From positions 7,920,001 through 7,984,000 of the forward strand of contig NZ_CP109078.1 in NCBI RefSeq assembly GCF_035917455.1: a stretch of DNA of 64,000 bases, written 5' to 3'. Below, piece by piece: positions 17,326 through 25,410 of this stretch. This stretch comes from Micromonospora sp. NBC_01796 (GTDB lineage: Bacteria > Actinomycetota > Actinomycetes > Mycobacteriales > Micromonosporaceae). Every line of letters begins with the position of its first letter. Within the stretch, counting starts at the first letter, position 1. The notes beneath the pieces were generated by a model. That model was not told the origin of the DNA. It worked only from the letters and a program-made list of their open reading frames with translations, and did no database searches. The position numbers were made by a program, and so were the translations under genes.

Positions 17326-17587
17326 GCGCGGCAGTGTGCCATCCGCCCTCCCCCGCCGCCCGCTGCCGCTCTTCCCGCAGCATGGCGGCCACGGTGGGAG
17401 GTTGAGACTCCAGGGCGAGTCGCAGATTGCCGACCATGATCCCCGGCGCCCGCTCGAACCGGCGGGGCTCCTGAATGAGCTGTCGAACCAACAGCAGCCG
17501 CTGCCGACTGGCGAGCAGTTCGGCGTCCACCCGTCTCAGGGTCTGCTCCAACGTCGTTATCCGCTGCTGCATCTCGGCCACGTTCAC
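17318..17587 (-). CDS. small coiled-coil protein, paralogue B
   Basis: An 89-residue protein, GTG start at 17587, in a GTGA overlap with the upstream paralogue. An N-terminal coiled coil (MQQRITTLEQTLRRVDAELL) is followed by the shared core ASRQRLLLVRQLIQEPRRFE and LRLALESQPPTVAAMLREER. The same core appears in the upstream gene as IARQRLAIIRLIIEHPKRLA and VRLALNCGPQSLAMLIRESE, so the two arose by tandem duplication. I know no function. Paired coiled coils suggest a heterodimer. Confidence 0.7.
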   Translation of the reverse strand: MNVAEMQQRITTLEQTLRRVDAELLASRQRLLLVRQLIQEPRRFERAPGIMVGNLRLALESQPPTVAAMLREERQRAAGEGGWHTAAHG

Positions 17588-17823
17588 GTGGCGTCCTTCG
17601 CAGCGCGCTCAGCTCGCTCCGATTCCCGGATGAGCATGGCCAGCGACTGCGGGCCGCAGTTCAACGCCAACCGCACCATCCCCGGCACCGAGTTGACGGA
17701 CTCGGCCAGTCGCTTCGGGTGCTCGATGATCAGCCGGATGATGGCCAACCGCTGCCGGGCGATCAGCAGTTCCTCCGACACCTCCCGGTGCGATTTTTCA
17801 AGCCTCTCCAACTCGGTCTTCAT
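17584..17823 (-). CDS. small coiled-coil protein, paralogue A
   Basis: A 79-residue protein starting MKTELERLEKSHREVSEELL at the ATG 17823, which has GGGAGG seven bases upstream; an ATG at 17871 would add an unlikely Gly-rich leader. It is predicted to be almost all helix, with a conserved QRL-x3-R-x-I-x2-PKR core shared with the next gene. First gene of the operon ending with the alpha/beta hydrolase, and divergent from a small HTH gene at 17964 that might control it. Function unknown. Confidence 0.7.
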   Translation of the reverse strand: MKTELERLEKSHREVSEELLIARQRLAIIRLIIEHPKRLAESVNSVPGMVRLALNCGPQSLAMLIRESERAERAAKDAT

Positions 17824-17963
17824 GGCTGGTCCTCCCGCCCGGCCGCCCCCAGCGGGCTGCCGTCCTGTCATGGTGCGACTACACCTACTGAGGTGTCAAG
17901 ATGGGCAGTCCCGCATGGGCAGCGCCCAAACGGGTACTCCCGATCATGCATACTCTGCCGGGC

Positions 17964-18176
17964 ATGGCTGAGGTCCCTGGTCCGCTCGTCGGTCCATACG
18001 AGATCCAGCAGATGCTTGGCGTCGGCCGGACCCGCTTTAAGCAGATCGCCCTGCGGCCCAGCTTCCCGGAGCCGTTCCAGCGGCTCCACGGCATGCAGGT
18101 GTGGCTACGGGCCGACATTGAAGCGTGGATCGCCGAATACCGCCCGCAGCAGGCAGCCAGCGAGGACGACGAGTAG
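17964..18176 (+). CDS. AlpA/excisionase-like helix-turn-helix protein
   Basis: A 70-residue DNA-binding protein of the MerR/AlpA-like HTH_17 type. After MAEVPGPLVG the helix-turn-helix is YEIQQMLGVGRTRFKQIALR, followed by the wing PSFPEPFQRLHGMQVWLRAD and EAWIAEYRP. Such proteins act as excisionases or small regulators of mobile and accessory loci. There is no ribosome binding site before ATG 17964, but a CATACT -10-like box at 17951-17956 fits a leaderless transcript. Upstream ATGs at 17946 and 17901 are possible. No integrase is nearby, so this may be a stand-alone regulator or a remnant. Confidence 0.7.
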   Translation: MAEVPGPLVGPYEIQQMLGVGRTRFKQIALRPSFPEPFQRLHGMQVWLRADIEAWIAEYRPQQAASEDDE

Positions 18177-18309
18177 CCGGGGCGATGCGCGCCCCGTCGC
18201 CCCGTCGTCACGCCGGAAGCCCTGCCCCGGTATTGACTGCACGCCCGGACACGGCAGAGCCGCGCGGAACGACAGGCCTCCGTCTGGAACGTATGACGCG
18301 GCAGACTCG

Positions 18310-18347
18310 TACATCATCAAAGATGTAGATACATCAAAGAAGATGTA
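18310..18347. promoter_or_regulatory. two tandem palindromic operator-like sites
   Basis: TACATC-N6-GATGTA occurs twice, at 18310-18327 and 18330-18347, with a 20-bp period, so both copies lie on the same face of the helix. The region 18177-18491 is otherwise free of genes and relatively A+T-rich here. A GntR- or TetR-type dimer pair would suit the geometry. The regulated gene is not evident: downstream on the plus strand is only a short degenerate ORF. Confidence 0.55.
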
Positions 18348-18491
18348 CGTCCAGATCGAGAGTGCCTGCCCCGGCGACGGAGGCATGCTCGCCGTCAGGG
18401 TGTCACGGCCGCCCTCGGCGCCGACGGTCGCCCGCTACTGAGCGGCATCGCGTCATAGCCCCTCCCCGGCCGCAGCCCCGCAGCAAAGACG

Positions 18492-18525
18492 GCGAGGGCG
18501 CCCCACCGAAGTGGAGCGCCCTCGC
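18492..18525. terminator. hairpin after lon
   Basis: GCGAGGGCGC (18492-18501) pairs with GCGCCCTCGC (18516-18525). The helix continues inward after one mismatch with CCAC/GTGG, closing on a CGAA tetraloop. It lies about 35 bp beyond the lon stop. Confidence 0.75.
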
Positions 18526-18559
18526 ATCGATCGCCCGGGACCATGGGCGATCTCAGGTG

Positions 18560-20902
18560 TTACGCCACCGCGAGCGCCGGACCGTCCAGCGTCTGCGCGT
18601 CTTCGACCTCCTCGGCCGGCCGCAGGGCCAGCGCGAGTACGTCCGCCACGTCGGCCAGGGTGTGCACGGTCAGCGCCTCGCGCACCTCGGTCGGCAGGTC
18701 GTCCAGGTCCGGCTCGTTGCGCGCCGGGATGATGACCTCGGTGAGGCCGGCCCGGTGTGCGGCGAGCAGCTTCTGCTTCACCCCACCGATCGGCAGCACC
18801 CGACCGGCCAGGGTGACCTCACCGGTCATCCCGAACTCCGGGTGTACCGGCCGACCGGAGGCCAGCGAGGCCAACGCGGTGACCATGGTGATGCCGGCAC
18901 TGGGGCCGTCCTTGGGCACCGCACCCGCCGGTACGTGCAGGTGGATCCGGCGTCCGGCCAGCGCGTTCGGGTCGAGCCCGAACTTGCGGCCGTTCGAGCG
19001 CAGGTACGACAGGGCGATCTGCGCCGACTCCTTCATCACGTCGCCGAGTTGGCCGGTCAGGGTCAGCCCCGGCTCGCCCTCCATGCTGGTCGCCTCGATG
19101 AAGAGGACGTCACCACCGGCACCGGTCACCGCCAGACCCGTCGCCACGCCCGGTACGGCGGTGCGCTCGGCCGACTCCGGGGTGAACCGGGGTCGTCCCA
19201 GGTAGGTCTTGAGGTTGTCGGTGTCGACCCGTACCGGTTCGTCGGTCGTGGCCAGCGCGACCGCGACCTTGCGCAGGATCCGGGCCAGGGCCCGCTCCAG
19301 TTGCCGTACCCCCGCCTCGCGGGTGTACTCGGCCGCGACCTGGCCCAGGGCCTCGTCGCTGACGCTGAACTCCTCGGCGGTCAGGCCGGCCCGCTCGAGC
19401 TGCCGGGGCAGCAGGTGGTCACGGGCGATGGCGACCTTCTCCTCCTCGGTGTAGCCGTCGAGCGTGACCAGTTCCATCCGGTCCAGCAGCGGGCCGGGGA
19501 TGGAGTCGACCACGTTGGCGGTGGCCAGGAAGAGCACGTCCGAGAGGTCGAGGTCGACCTCCAGGTAGTGGTCCCGGAAGGTGTGGTTCTGGGCCGGGTC
19601 GAGGACCTCGAGCAGGGCGGCGGCCGGGTCACCGGCGTAGCCCGCGGAGATCTTGTCGACCTCGTCCAGGAGCACGACCGGGTTCATCGAACCCGCCTCG
19701 CGCAGTGCCCGAACGATCCGGCCGGGCAGCGCACCGACGTAGGTGCGCCGGTGACCCCGGATCTCCGCCTCGTCACGGATTCCACCGAGCGAGACCCGGA
19801 CGAACTTGCGGCCGAGCGCACGGGCGACGGACTCGCCGAGGCTGGTCTTGCCCACTCCGGGCGGACCGGCCAGGGCGAGCACCGCACCGGAGCCACGGCC
19901 ACCGACCACCTGCAGGTTGCGGGCGGCCCGACGGTTGCGCACCGCCAGGTACTCCAGGATCCGGTCCTTCACGTCGCTCAGTCCGGCGTGGTCGGCGTCG
20001 AGCACCTCACGGGCCGCGGCCAGGTCGGTGTTGTCGTCGGTCCGGGTCGTCCAGGGCATTTCCAGTACGGTGTCCAGCCAGGTCCGGATCCAGCCGGCCT
20101 CCGGGGAGGCGTCACTGGCCCGTTCCAGCCGACCGACCTCGCGCATGGCCGCTTCGCGTACCTTGTCGGGCAGGTCGGCGGACTCGACCCGGGACCGGTA
20201 GTCGGCCGAGCCGTCCGGCTCGTCCTCGCCCAGTTCCTTGCGGATCGCGGCGAGCTGCTGGCGGAGCAGGAACTCGCGCTGGGACTTCTCCAGACCCTCC
20301 CGTACCTCCGAGTTGATCTGCTCGGTGACCTCCTGCTCCGCGACGTGGTCGCGGACCCAGCCGACGAGCAGTTCCAGTCGGGTGGTCACGTCGGGCGCGG
20401 AGAGCAGTTCGGTCTTCTGGGCCAGGGTGAGCCACGAGGCGTACCCGGAGGAGTCGGCGAGCTCGGACAGGTCGGTCATCCGCTCGAGGGCGTCGATGAC
20501 CTGCCAGGCGCCGCGCTCCTGGAGCAGCGACGTGGTGAGGGCCTTGTACTCGCGGGCGAGTTCCTTGGCCTTGCCGGTCGGCGCGGGCTCGTCGAGCTCG
20601 GTCGCCTCGACCCAGAGCGCCGCTCCCGGTCCGGGCACGCCGGAGCCGATCCGGGCCCTGGACATGCCACGGACCACGGCAGCAGGCTCACCGCTGGGCA
20701 GCCGACCGACCTTCTCAATCAGGGCGATAACGCCCATGGAGCCATATTCCCCGTCCACCCGGGGCACCGCAAGAACTTTCTTGTCACCCGCCGCGCGAGC
20801 GGCGTCGACGGCAGCCTGGGTGCTCGGGTCGAGGGTCACCGGGATGACCATCCCGGGCAGCAGGACTGCGTCGGTCAGGGGCAGAACCGGAAGAGTTGCC
20901 AT
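18560..20902 (-). CDS. lon: ATP-dependent Lon protease
   Basis: A 780-residue LonA-type protease that degrades damaged and regulatory proteins in the cytosol. The N-terminal LAN domain opens MATLPVLPLTDAVLLPGMVI. The AAA+ domain has Walker A GPPGVGKT (~347-353) and Walker B NPVVLLDEVDKISAGYAGDP. The protease domain has the catalytic Ser668 in KDGPSAGITMVTA and Lys711 in GGVKQKLLAA. Length and motif order are normal. ATG 20902 has AGGTG upstream. A HAIR-like HspR site lies 21 bp before the start, so heat-shock control is expected as in Streptomyces lon. Confidence 0.96.
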   Translation of the reverse strand: MATLPVLPLTDAVLLPGMVIPVTLDPSTQAAVDAARAAGDKKVLAVPRVDGEYGSMGVIALIEKVGRLPSGEPAAVVRGMSRARIGSGVPGPGAALWVEATELDEPAPTGKAKELAREYKALTTSLLQERGAWQVIDALERMTDLSELADSSGYASWLTLAQKTELLSAPDVTTRLELLVGWVRDHVAEQEVTEQINSEVREGLEKSQREFLLRQQLAAIRKELGEDEPDGSADYRSRVESADLPDKVREAAMREVGRLERASDASPEAGWIRTWLDTVLEMPWTTRTDDNTDLAAAREVLDADHAGLSDVKDRILEYLAVRNRRAARNLQVVGGRGSGAVLALAGPPGVGKTSLGESVARALGRKFVRVSLGGIRDEAEIRGHRRTYVGALPGRIVRALREAGSMNPVVLLDEVDKISAGYAGDPAAALLEVLDPAQNHTFRDHYLEVDLDLSDVLFLATANVVDSIPGPLLDRMELVTLDGYTEEEKVAIARDHLLPRQLERAGLTAEEFSVSDEALGQVAAEYTREAGVRQLERALARILRKVAVALATTDEPVRVDTDNLKTYLGRPRFTPESAERTAVPGVATGLAVTGAGGDVLFIEATSMEGEPGLTLTGQLGDVMKESAQIALSYLRSNGRKFGLDPNALAGRRIHLHVPAGAVPKDGPSAGITMVTALASLASGRPVHPEFGMTGEVTLAGRVLPIGGVKQKLLAAHRAGLTEVIIPARNEPDLDDLPTEVREALTVHTLADVADVLALALRPAEEVEDAQTLDGPALAVA

Positions 20903-20923
20903 CGAACACCTGCCATCGTTTGA

Positions 20924-20944
20924 GTTGAGCCTGTACGACTCAAG
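20924..20944. promoter_or_regulatory. HAIR-like HspR operator upstream of lon
   Basis: GTTGAGC-N7-ACTCAAG matches the HspR-associated inverted repeat CTTGAGT-N7-ACTCAAG: the right half is perfect and the left half differs at its first and last bases. Its position directly before the lon start is as reported for HspR-regulated lon in Streptomyces. Confidence 0.75.
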
Positions 20945-21075
20945 TAACAAACCGTGCCCCGTGTTCCGCGTTGTGGCGCAGGCCACATCCGGGCCGGCGA
21001 CGACCGGTCTGATCGTTCCCGGACGCCTCGACAGCCATCGGCCGGCTTCGCTGAGCGCACCTGTAACCTGCTCTG

Positions 21076-21669
21076 GTGAGCCAGCCGCCCCTCGACAACC
21101 AGCGGCAGGAACCCCGCGCGTTCGCGTACGGGCGAGGTAACCAGGCGGCGGGCCGCTACCGCTCGGCGGTCCCCCGCCCGGCGGACCCCTCGCCCACCGC
21201 CGCCGCACCTGTCCGGATCGGCGCCAACCGCCGACGCATCTGGCTCCTCGCGTTGCTGCTGGTCCTGACGTTGGGGGTGGGAGCGGCCACGTTGAGCGCC
21301 GTATTCGCCGGTCAGACCCCGACCGCGCTGGCACCGGACGGTGCCGCCAGGGCGCCGGTGCAGGTCGCGCCGCCGGCACCCCCCACACCCCGGACGACAA
21401 CCCGACCGACCACCCCCGCACCGCCGACCCAGCCCCGGACCAAGACCGGAACCACCCGGAGCGCGACCGTGGCCACCACCTCGCCCATCGCTCAACCCGT
21501 CGTCGCACCGACCCCGGAGCCCGGCCAGGGCGGCGCCGTCGTCGTCTACCGGAACTGCAACCAGGCCCGCCGGGCGGGTGTCACGCCGCTGCACCGGGGC
21601 GATCCCGGCTACTCGGCCAAGCTGGACCGGGACGGCGACGGCATCGCCTGCGAGAAGAACAGGGACTGA
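21076..21669 (+). CDS. membrane-anchored excalibur calcium-binding protein
   Basis: A 197-residue protein with a cytoplasmic basic N-tail, one membrane span (RIWLLALLLVLTLGVGAATL, ~55-77), a long Pro/Thr-rich extracellular spacer (~95-150) and a C-terminal excalibur domain. That domain has YRNCNQARRAGVTPLHRGDP and the calcium-loop DRDGDGIACE with the paired cysteines of the family. It probably acts at the cell wall. No ribosome binding site precedes GTG 21076, but a TAACCT -10-like box lies about 6 bp upstream, so the mRNA may be leaderless. Divergent from lon. Confidence 0.85.
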   Translation: MSQPPLDNQRQEPRAFAYGRGNQAAGRYRSAVPRPADPSPTAAAPVRIGANRRRIWLLALLLVLTLGVGAATLSAVFAGQTPTALAPDGAARAPVQVAPPAPPTPRTTTRPTTPAPPTQPRTKTGTTRSATVATTSPIAQPVVAPTPEPGQGGAVVVYRNCNQARRAGVTPLHRGDPGYSAKLDRDGDGIACEKNRD

Positions 21670-21755
21670 GCCGGCCCGTACGGCATCGGCCCGGCCACCG
21701 GACGGTGCAACGCCGGTCGACGATCCGCTGCCCAGCGGCTCCGATCGGCTGTTTG

Positions 21756-21784
21756 TTGACCGCCCGTCCGACCGTCTCTAGGGT
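21756..21784 (+). promoter_or_regulatory. candidate sigma-70-type promoter of the Rieske operon
   Basis: TTGACC (21756-21761) and TAGGGT (21779-21784) are separated by 17 bp, close to the actinomycete housekeeping consensus. It stands about 80 bp before the first gene of the binding protein/Rieske operon. Confidence 0.5.
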
Positions 21785-21862
21785 CCATAGAGGAATCCAT
21801 CTTCACGATTCGCACGGGGTTGGCCGGAAGCTACGTGTTTTCGGCCGGATCGGGAGCACCAG

Positions 21863-22825
21863 ATGCGTAGGAAACTTGCCGTTGTCCTGGCCGCCGCCAT
21901 GTTGCTCACCGCCTGCGGCGGTGGTGGAGACGGCGAGAGCACCGACAGCGGGGCCGGGGACCAGGCCACGAAGATCACCGTCGGGGTGATTCCGATCCTG
22001 GACGTGGCACCGATCTACCTGGGCGTCCAAAAGGGATTCTTCGCCGACCGCAAGCTCGAGGTCAAGCTCGAACTGGCCCAGGGCGGTGCCGCCATCGTCC
22101 CGGCCGTACTCTCCGGCCAGTTCCAGTTCGGGTTCAGCAACAACACCTCGCTGCTGCTCGCACAGACCCGCGGGCTCCCCCTCAAGATCGTGGCACCGGG
22201 TCCCTCCTCCACCGGCACCCCGGGCAAGGACTTCGCCGGGGTGGTCGTGCCGGAGAGCAGCCCGATCAAGTCGAGCGCCGACCTGTCCGGCAAGTCCGTG
22301 GCCATCAACACCCTCAACAACATCAGCGACACCGTCGTACGCGAGGCGGTCCGCAAGGCCGGCGGCGACCCCAAGACGGTGAAGTTCGTCGAGCTGCCGT
22401 TCCCGGACATGCCGGCAGCGGTGGCAAACGGTCGGGTCGACGCCGCGTTCATCGTCGAGCCCTTCCTGACCATCGCCCGCAACCAGAAGGGCCGGGACAT
22501 CTCCTCGGCCTACGCGGAGGCGACCCCGAACCTCTCGGTGGCCACGTACTTCACCTCGGAGGCTCTGCTCAAGTCCGACCCGGACCTGGTCCGGGCGTTC
22601 ACCGACGCGATGGTGGAGTCGCAGGCGTACGCCTCGGCCCACCCGGACGAGACCCGTCAGGTCCTGTCCACGTACACCTCGATCGGGGCCGAGATCATCC
22701 CCACCCTGACGCTGCCCTCCTTCCCCGCGGAGATCAACCGGCAGTCCATCCAGGCGCTGGCCGACCTGGCCCTGCGCGACGGCCTGGTCACGAAGGCGCC
22801 GCAGGTGGACGCGCTCTTCCAGTAA
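21863..22825 (+). CDS. NMT1/SsuA-type ABC substrate-binding lipoprotein
   Basis: A 320-residue lipoprotein (lipobox LLTAC, Cys18) of the nitrate/sulfonate/taurine-type family. Typical segments are VGVIPILDVAPIYLGVQKGF and QFQFGFSNNTSLLLAQTRGL. It should present a small organic anion to an importer. It is the first gene of a plus-strand set with a Rieske oxygenase and its reductase, so the ligand is probably the aromatic acid or amine the oxygenase attacks. No permease or ATPase is encoded here, which leaves the importer incomplete. Confidence 0.88.
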   Translation: MRRKLAVVLAAAMLLTACGGGGDGESTDSGAGDQATKITVGVIPILDVAPIYLGVQKGFFADRKLEVKLELAQGGAAIVPAVLSGQFQFGFSNNTSLLLAQTRGLPLKIVAPGPSSTGTPGKDFAGVVVPESSPIKSSADLSGKSVAINTLNNISDTVVREAVRKAGGDPKTVKFVELPFPDMPAAVANGRVDAAFIVEPFLTIARNQKGRDISSAYAEATPNLSVATYFTSEALLKSDPDLVRAFTDAMVESQAYASAHPDETRQVLSTYTSIGAEIIPTLTLPSFPAEINRQSIQALADLALRDGLVTKAPQVDALFQ

Positions 22826-22889
22826 CCCGGAACGGAACCGTTCCCCGTCGCGCAGCCCGCGCGGCGGGGCGGTGGGAAGGAGACCGGAG

Positions 22890-23948
22890 ATGGAGTTCGT
22901 CAGGAACCAGTGGTACGTCGCGGCCTACGGCAGCGAGATCGGGCGGGACCTGTTCTCCCGTACGGTCTGCGGAGAGTCGATCCTGTTCTGGCGTACCGAG
23001 GCCGGTGCGGTGGTCGCGATGACCGACCGGTGTGTGCACCGCCGCTTCCCGCTGTCCCAACCGCCGAGCCACCTGGTCGGTGACACCGTGGTCTGCGGTT
23101 ACCACGGCTTCACGTACGGGGCGGACGGGATCTGTGTGGCGGTGCCGGGTCAGACCCGGGTGCCCCGGGCGGCGAGGCTGGGCTCGTACCCGGTCAAGGA
23201 GCAGGACTCCTTCGTCTGGGTGTGGATCGGCGAGCCGGCCGGTGCCGACGAGTCGACCATCCCCCGGGCACCCTGGCTGGACCTGGACGGTTACACAGCC
23301 GTGTACGGGATGGAGCCGCTGGCCGCGCGGTACGACCTGCTGGTGGACAACCTGCTCGACCTCTCGCACGAGACGTACCTGCACGGCGGCTACATCGGCA
23401 CCCCGGAGGTCGCGAACACGCCGATCACCACGGAGGTCGACGAGGAGCGGGGCGTCATCTACGTCAGCCGGCACATGGACGACGCCGAGTGCCCGCCGTT
23501 CTACTCCCGCTCCACCGGGATCGAGGGCCGGATCGTCCGGTGGCAGGACATCGAGTACCACCCACCCTGCCTCTACCTGCTGCACAGCCGGATCGCCCCG
23601 GTCGGGGTCTATCCGGAGCCGGACGGCACCGACGAGCGCGCGTTCCACGTCGAGGTCGTCTACGCCATCACCCCGGAAACCGAGACCACTACGCACGACT
23701 TCTGGGCGGTGGCCCGCGACTTCGCCCTCGACGACCGGGAGGTCTCGGACTTCCTCGAGAACAGCAACCGGACCGTGGTGTTGCAGGACGTCACCGCGCT
23801 CAACCGGCTCGAACAGGTCATCGCCACCGAGCCCGAGGGCTTCCGGGAACTGAGCATAAACATCGATACCGGCGGGCTGGCCGCGCGCCGCATACTGAGG
23901 CGAATGGCGGCGGCGAGTGCACCCCAGGCGCAGGCAGCGGCGCGATGA
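22890..23948 (+). CDS. Rieske oxygenase, vanillate O-demethylase-like oxygenase subunit
   Basis: A 352-residue terminal oxygenase. The Rieske [2Fe-2S] ligands are Cys-X-His in DRCVHRRFPLSQPP and Cys-X2-His in VVCGYHGFTYGADG. The mononuclear iron site is in VDNLLDLSHETYLHGGYIGT. Overall order and length match VanA and related phthalate-type O-demethylases and hydroxylases. Electrons would come from the reductase encoded downstream. ATG 22890 follows AAGGAG. Substrate is unproven; vanillate-like aromatics are the closest analogy. Confidence 0.88.
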   Translation: MEFVRNQWYVAAYGSEIGRDLFSRTVCGESILFWRTEAGAVVAMTDRCVHRRFPLSQPPSHLVGDTVVCGYHGFTYGADGICVAVPGQTRVPRAARLGSYPVKEQDSFVWVWIGEPAGADESTIPRAPWLDLDGYTAVYGMEPLAARYDLLVDNLLDLSHETYLHGGYIGTPEVANTPITTEVDEERGVIYVSRHMDDAECPPFYSRSTGIEGRIVRWQDIEYHPPCLYLLHSRIAPVGVYPEPDGTDERAFHVEVVYAITPETETTTHDFWAVARDFALDDREVSDFLENSNRTVVLQDVTALNRLEQVIATEPEGFRELSINIDTGGLAARRILRRMAAASAPQAQAAAR

Positions 23949-24175
23949 CCCCGGAGCCGACCAGGCTCACCGGTACCGGGATCTACCGCATCGTCTGGTT
24001 GCCCGGCTCCGACCGGCTGCGTGGCTACTGCTGGTGCGGGACGTCGCAGGAGGCCGAGGACCCGGTCGAACTCTGGGACTGGCTGCTGGGCCATCCCGAG
24101 CAGCACGGCAACGGCCCCGACCCGGACCGCCCGGTCCCACCCGTCGGTCGGCTCCCGGCCGGGATGCGGGCGTGA
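23945..24175 (+). CDS. small CWC-motif protein in the Rieske operon
   Basis: A 76-residue protein overlapping the Rieske oxygenase stop (ATGA), so it is translationally coupled. The core is YRIVWLPGSDRLRGYCWCGT followed by VELWDWLLGHPEQH. The Cys-Trp-Cys pair followed by a Trp-rich helix suggests metal binding or an assembly role. I do not recognise the family. Its place between the oxygenase and the reductase argues for a part in that complex or in cluster delivery. Confidence 0.65.
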   Translation: MTPEPTRLTGTGIYRIVWLPGSDRLRGYCWCGTSQEAEDPVELWDWLLGHPEQHGNGPDPDRPVPPVGRLPAGMRA

Positions 24176-24194
24176 GGCACCAGGAGGAGCGGAC

Positions 24195-25157
24195 ATGGGC
24201 AGCACCGGCGCCGAGGAGGAGCTCGACCTGGTCGTCCGGCACCGGGAGCGGGCCGCCGAGGGAGTCGTACGGCTGACCCTCGCCGCGCCCGACGGTCGCG
24301 TGCTGCCCGACTGGAGCGCGGGCGCCCATATCGACGTGATCCTCGACGACGGGTCCACCCGCCAGTACTCGCTCTGCGGCGACGTCGACGAGGCACGGCA
24401 GTGGACGATCGCGGTCCTGCTGGAGCCGACGTCCCGGGGCGGATCCCGGTTCATGCACGACAACCTGGCGGCCGGCGACACCGTACGCGTGCAGGGCCCG
24501 CGCAACCACTTCGCGCTCGAACCGGCACCGCGTTACGTCTTCGTCGCCGGCGGCATCGGGATCACCCCGATCGTGCCGATGCTCGCCGCCGCCGAGTCCG
24601 CCGGTGTCCCCTGGCGGCTGGTGTACGGCGGCCGGACCCGCTCCTCGATGGCCTTCGTCCGCGAGTTGACCGAGCGGTACGGCGACCGGGTCGCGGTCCG
24701 GCCGCAGGACGAGACCGGCCTGCTCGACCTCGACCGGATCCTCGCCGACCCGGACCCGGCGACCCTGGTCTACTGCTGCGGGCCGGAACCCCTGCTGCTG
24801 GCGGTGGAGGCGACCTGCCGAGATCGGCGGCCGGGCACCCTGCGGGTGGAACGTTTCGCCCCGAAAGAGCAGGGAGCGCCGGTCCGGGCGGGTTCCTTCG
24901 AGGTCGAACTCGCACAGTCGGGCCTGGTGCTGACCGTTCCGCCCGACCGCTCGGTGCTGGAGACGATCGAGGACGCCGGGGTGGACGTGCTCTACTCCTG
25001 CACCGAGGGGACCTGCGGGACCTGTGAGACGAGCGTGCTCGCGGGGGAACCGGACCACCGGGACTCGCTGCTCACCGACGAGGAGCAGGCGGCCAACGAC
25101 ACGATGTACATCTGCGTCTCCCGGTCCCGGGGCCCGCGCCTCGTACTGGATCTCTGA
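24195..25157 (+). CDS. oxygenase reductase, VanB/phthalate dioxygenase reductase-like
   Basis: A 320-residue iron-sulfur flavoprotein that passes electrons from NAD(P)H to the Rieske oxygenase. Domain order is FMN-binding (RQYSLCGDVDEARQWTIAVL), NAD-binding (VFVAGGIGITPIVPMLAAAE; YCCGPEPLLLAVE) and a C-terminal plant-type [2Fe-2S] domain with CTEGTCGTCETSVLAG and the later Cys in DTMYICVSRS. ATG 24195 has GGAGGAG upstream. Length and order are those of class IA reductases. Confidence 0.92.
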   Translation: MGSTGAEEELDLVVRHRERAAEGVVRLTLAAPDGRVLPDWSAGAHIDVILDDGSTRQYSLCGDVDEARQWTIAVLLEPTSRGGSRFMHDNLAAGDTVRVQGPRNHFALEPAPRYVFVAGGIGITPIVPMLAAAESAGVPWRLVYGGRTRSSMAFVRELTERYGDRVAVRPQDETGLLDLDRILADPDPATLVYCCGPEPLLLAVEATCRDRRPGTLRVERFAPKEQGAPVRAGSFEVELAQSGLVLTVPPDRSVLETIEDAGVDVLYSCTEGTCGTCETSVLAGEPDHRDSLLTDEEQAANDTMYICVSRSRGPRLVLDL

Positions 25158-25255
25158 CCGGGAGCGGGCGAGTCACTCGTACGGGTGACGACGGTGATCC
25201 GGGAGGGTCACTGATTCCCCCTGGTCGGGGCGTCGCGGGGTGTTCTGATGGTGCT

Positions 25256-25276
25256 GGTGGTCGGACGCCGACCACC
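25256..25276. terminator. hairpin after the Rieske operon
   Basis: GGTGGTCGG (25256-25264) and CCGACCACC (25268-25276) form a 9-bp stem with a 3-base loop about 100 bp past the reductase stop. Confidence 0.5.
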
Positions 25277-25410
25277 GGTTGCGGCACCAGCCACAGCACC
25301 TGCCCGACGAGGGGACGAGATGCGCAGACCCGTCCGAGCCGACGTGCGCCGGACCGGCGGCGGCGCGCGGGTGCGCCCACCGACCGGCACCGGCTGACCG
25401 GGGCCTCCGG

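Noticed and set aside
18341-18441. Short frame after the twin palindromes reading MYVQIESACPGDGGMLAVRV, a possible GntR-type N-terminal remnant
   Set aside because: The likeness to the GntR start (YVQIA...PG..LPS) needs gaps, there is no ribosome binding site, and it ends after about 33 codons; too weak to annotate.
18362-20923. 853-codon open frame on the plus strand opposite lon
   Set aside because: It is the mirror of the lon coding strand; composition is Gly/Arg/Val-rich with no domain, and lon is certain. Similar long antisense frames across the PKS operon (for example 35841-38072, 37916-39481, 31991-33343) were rejected for the same reason.
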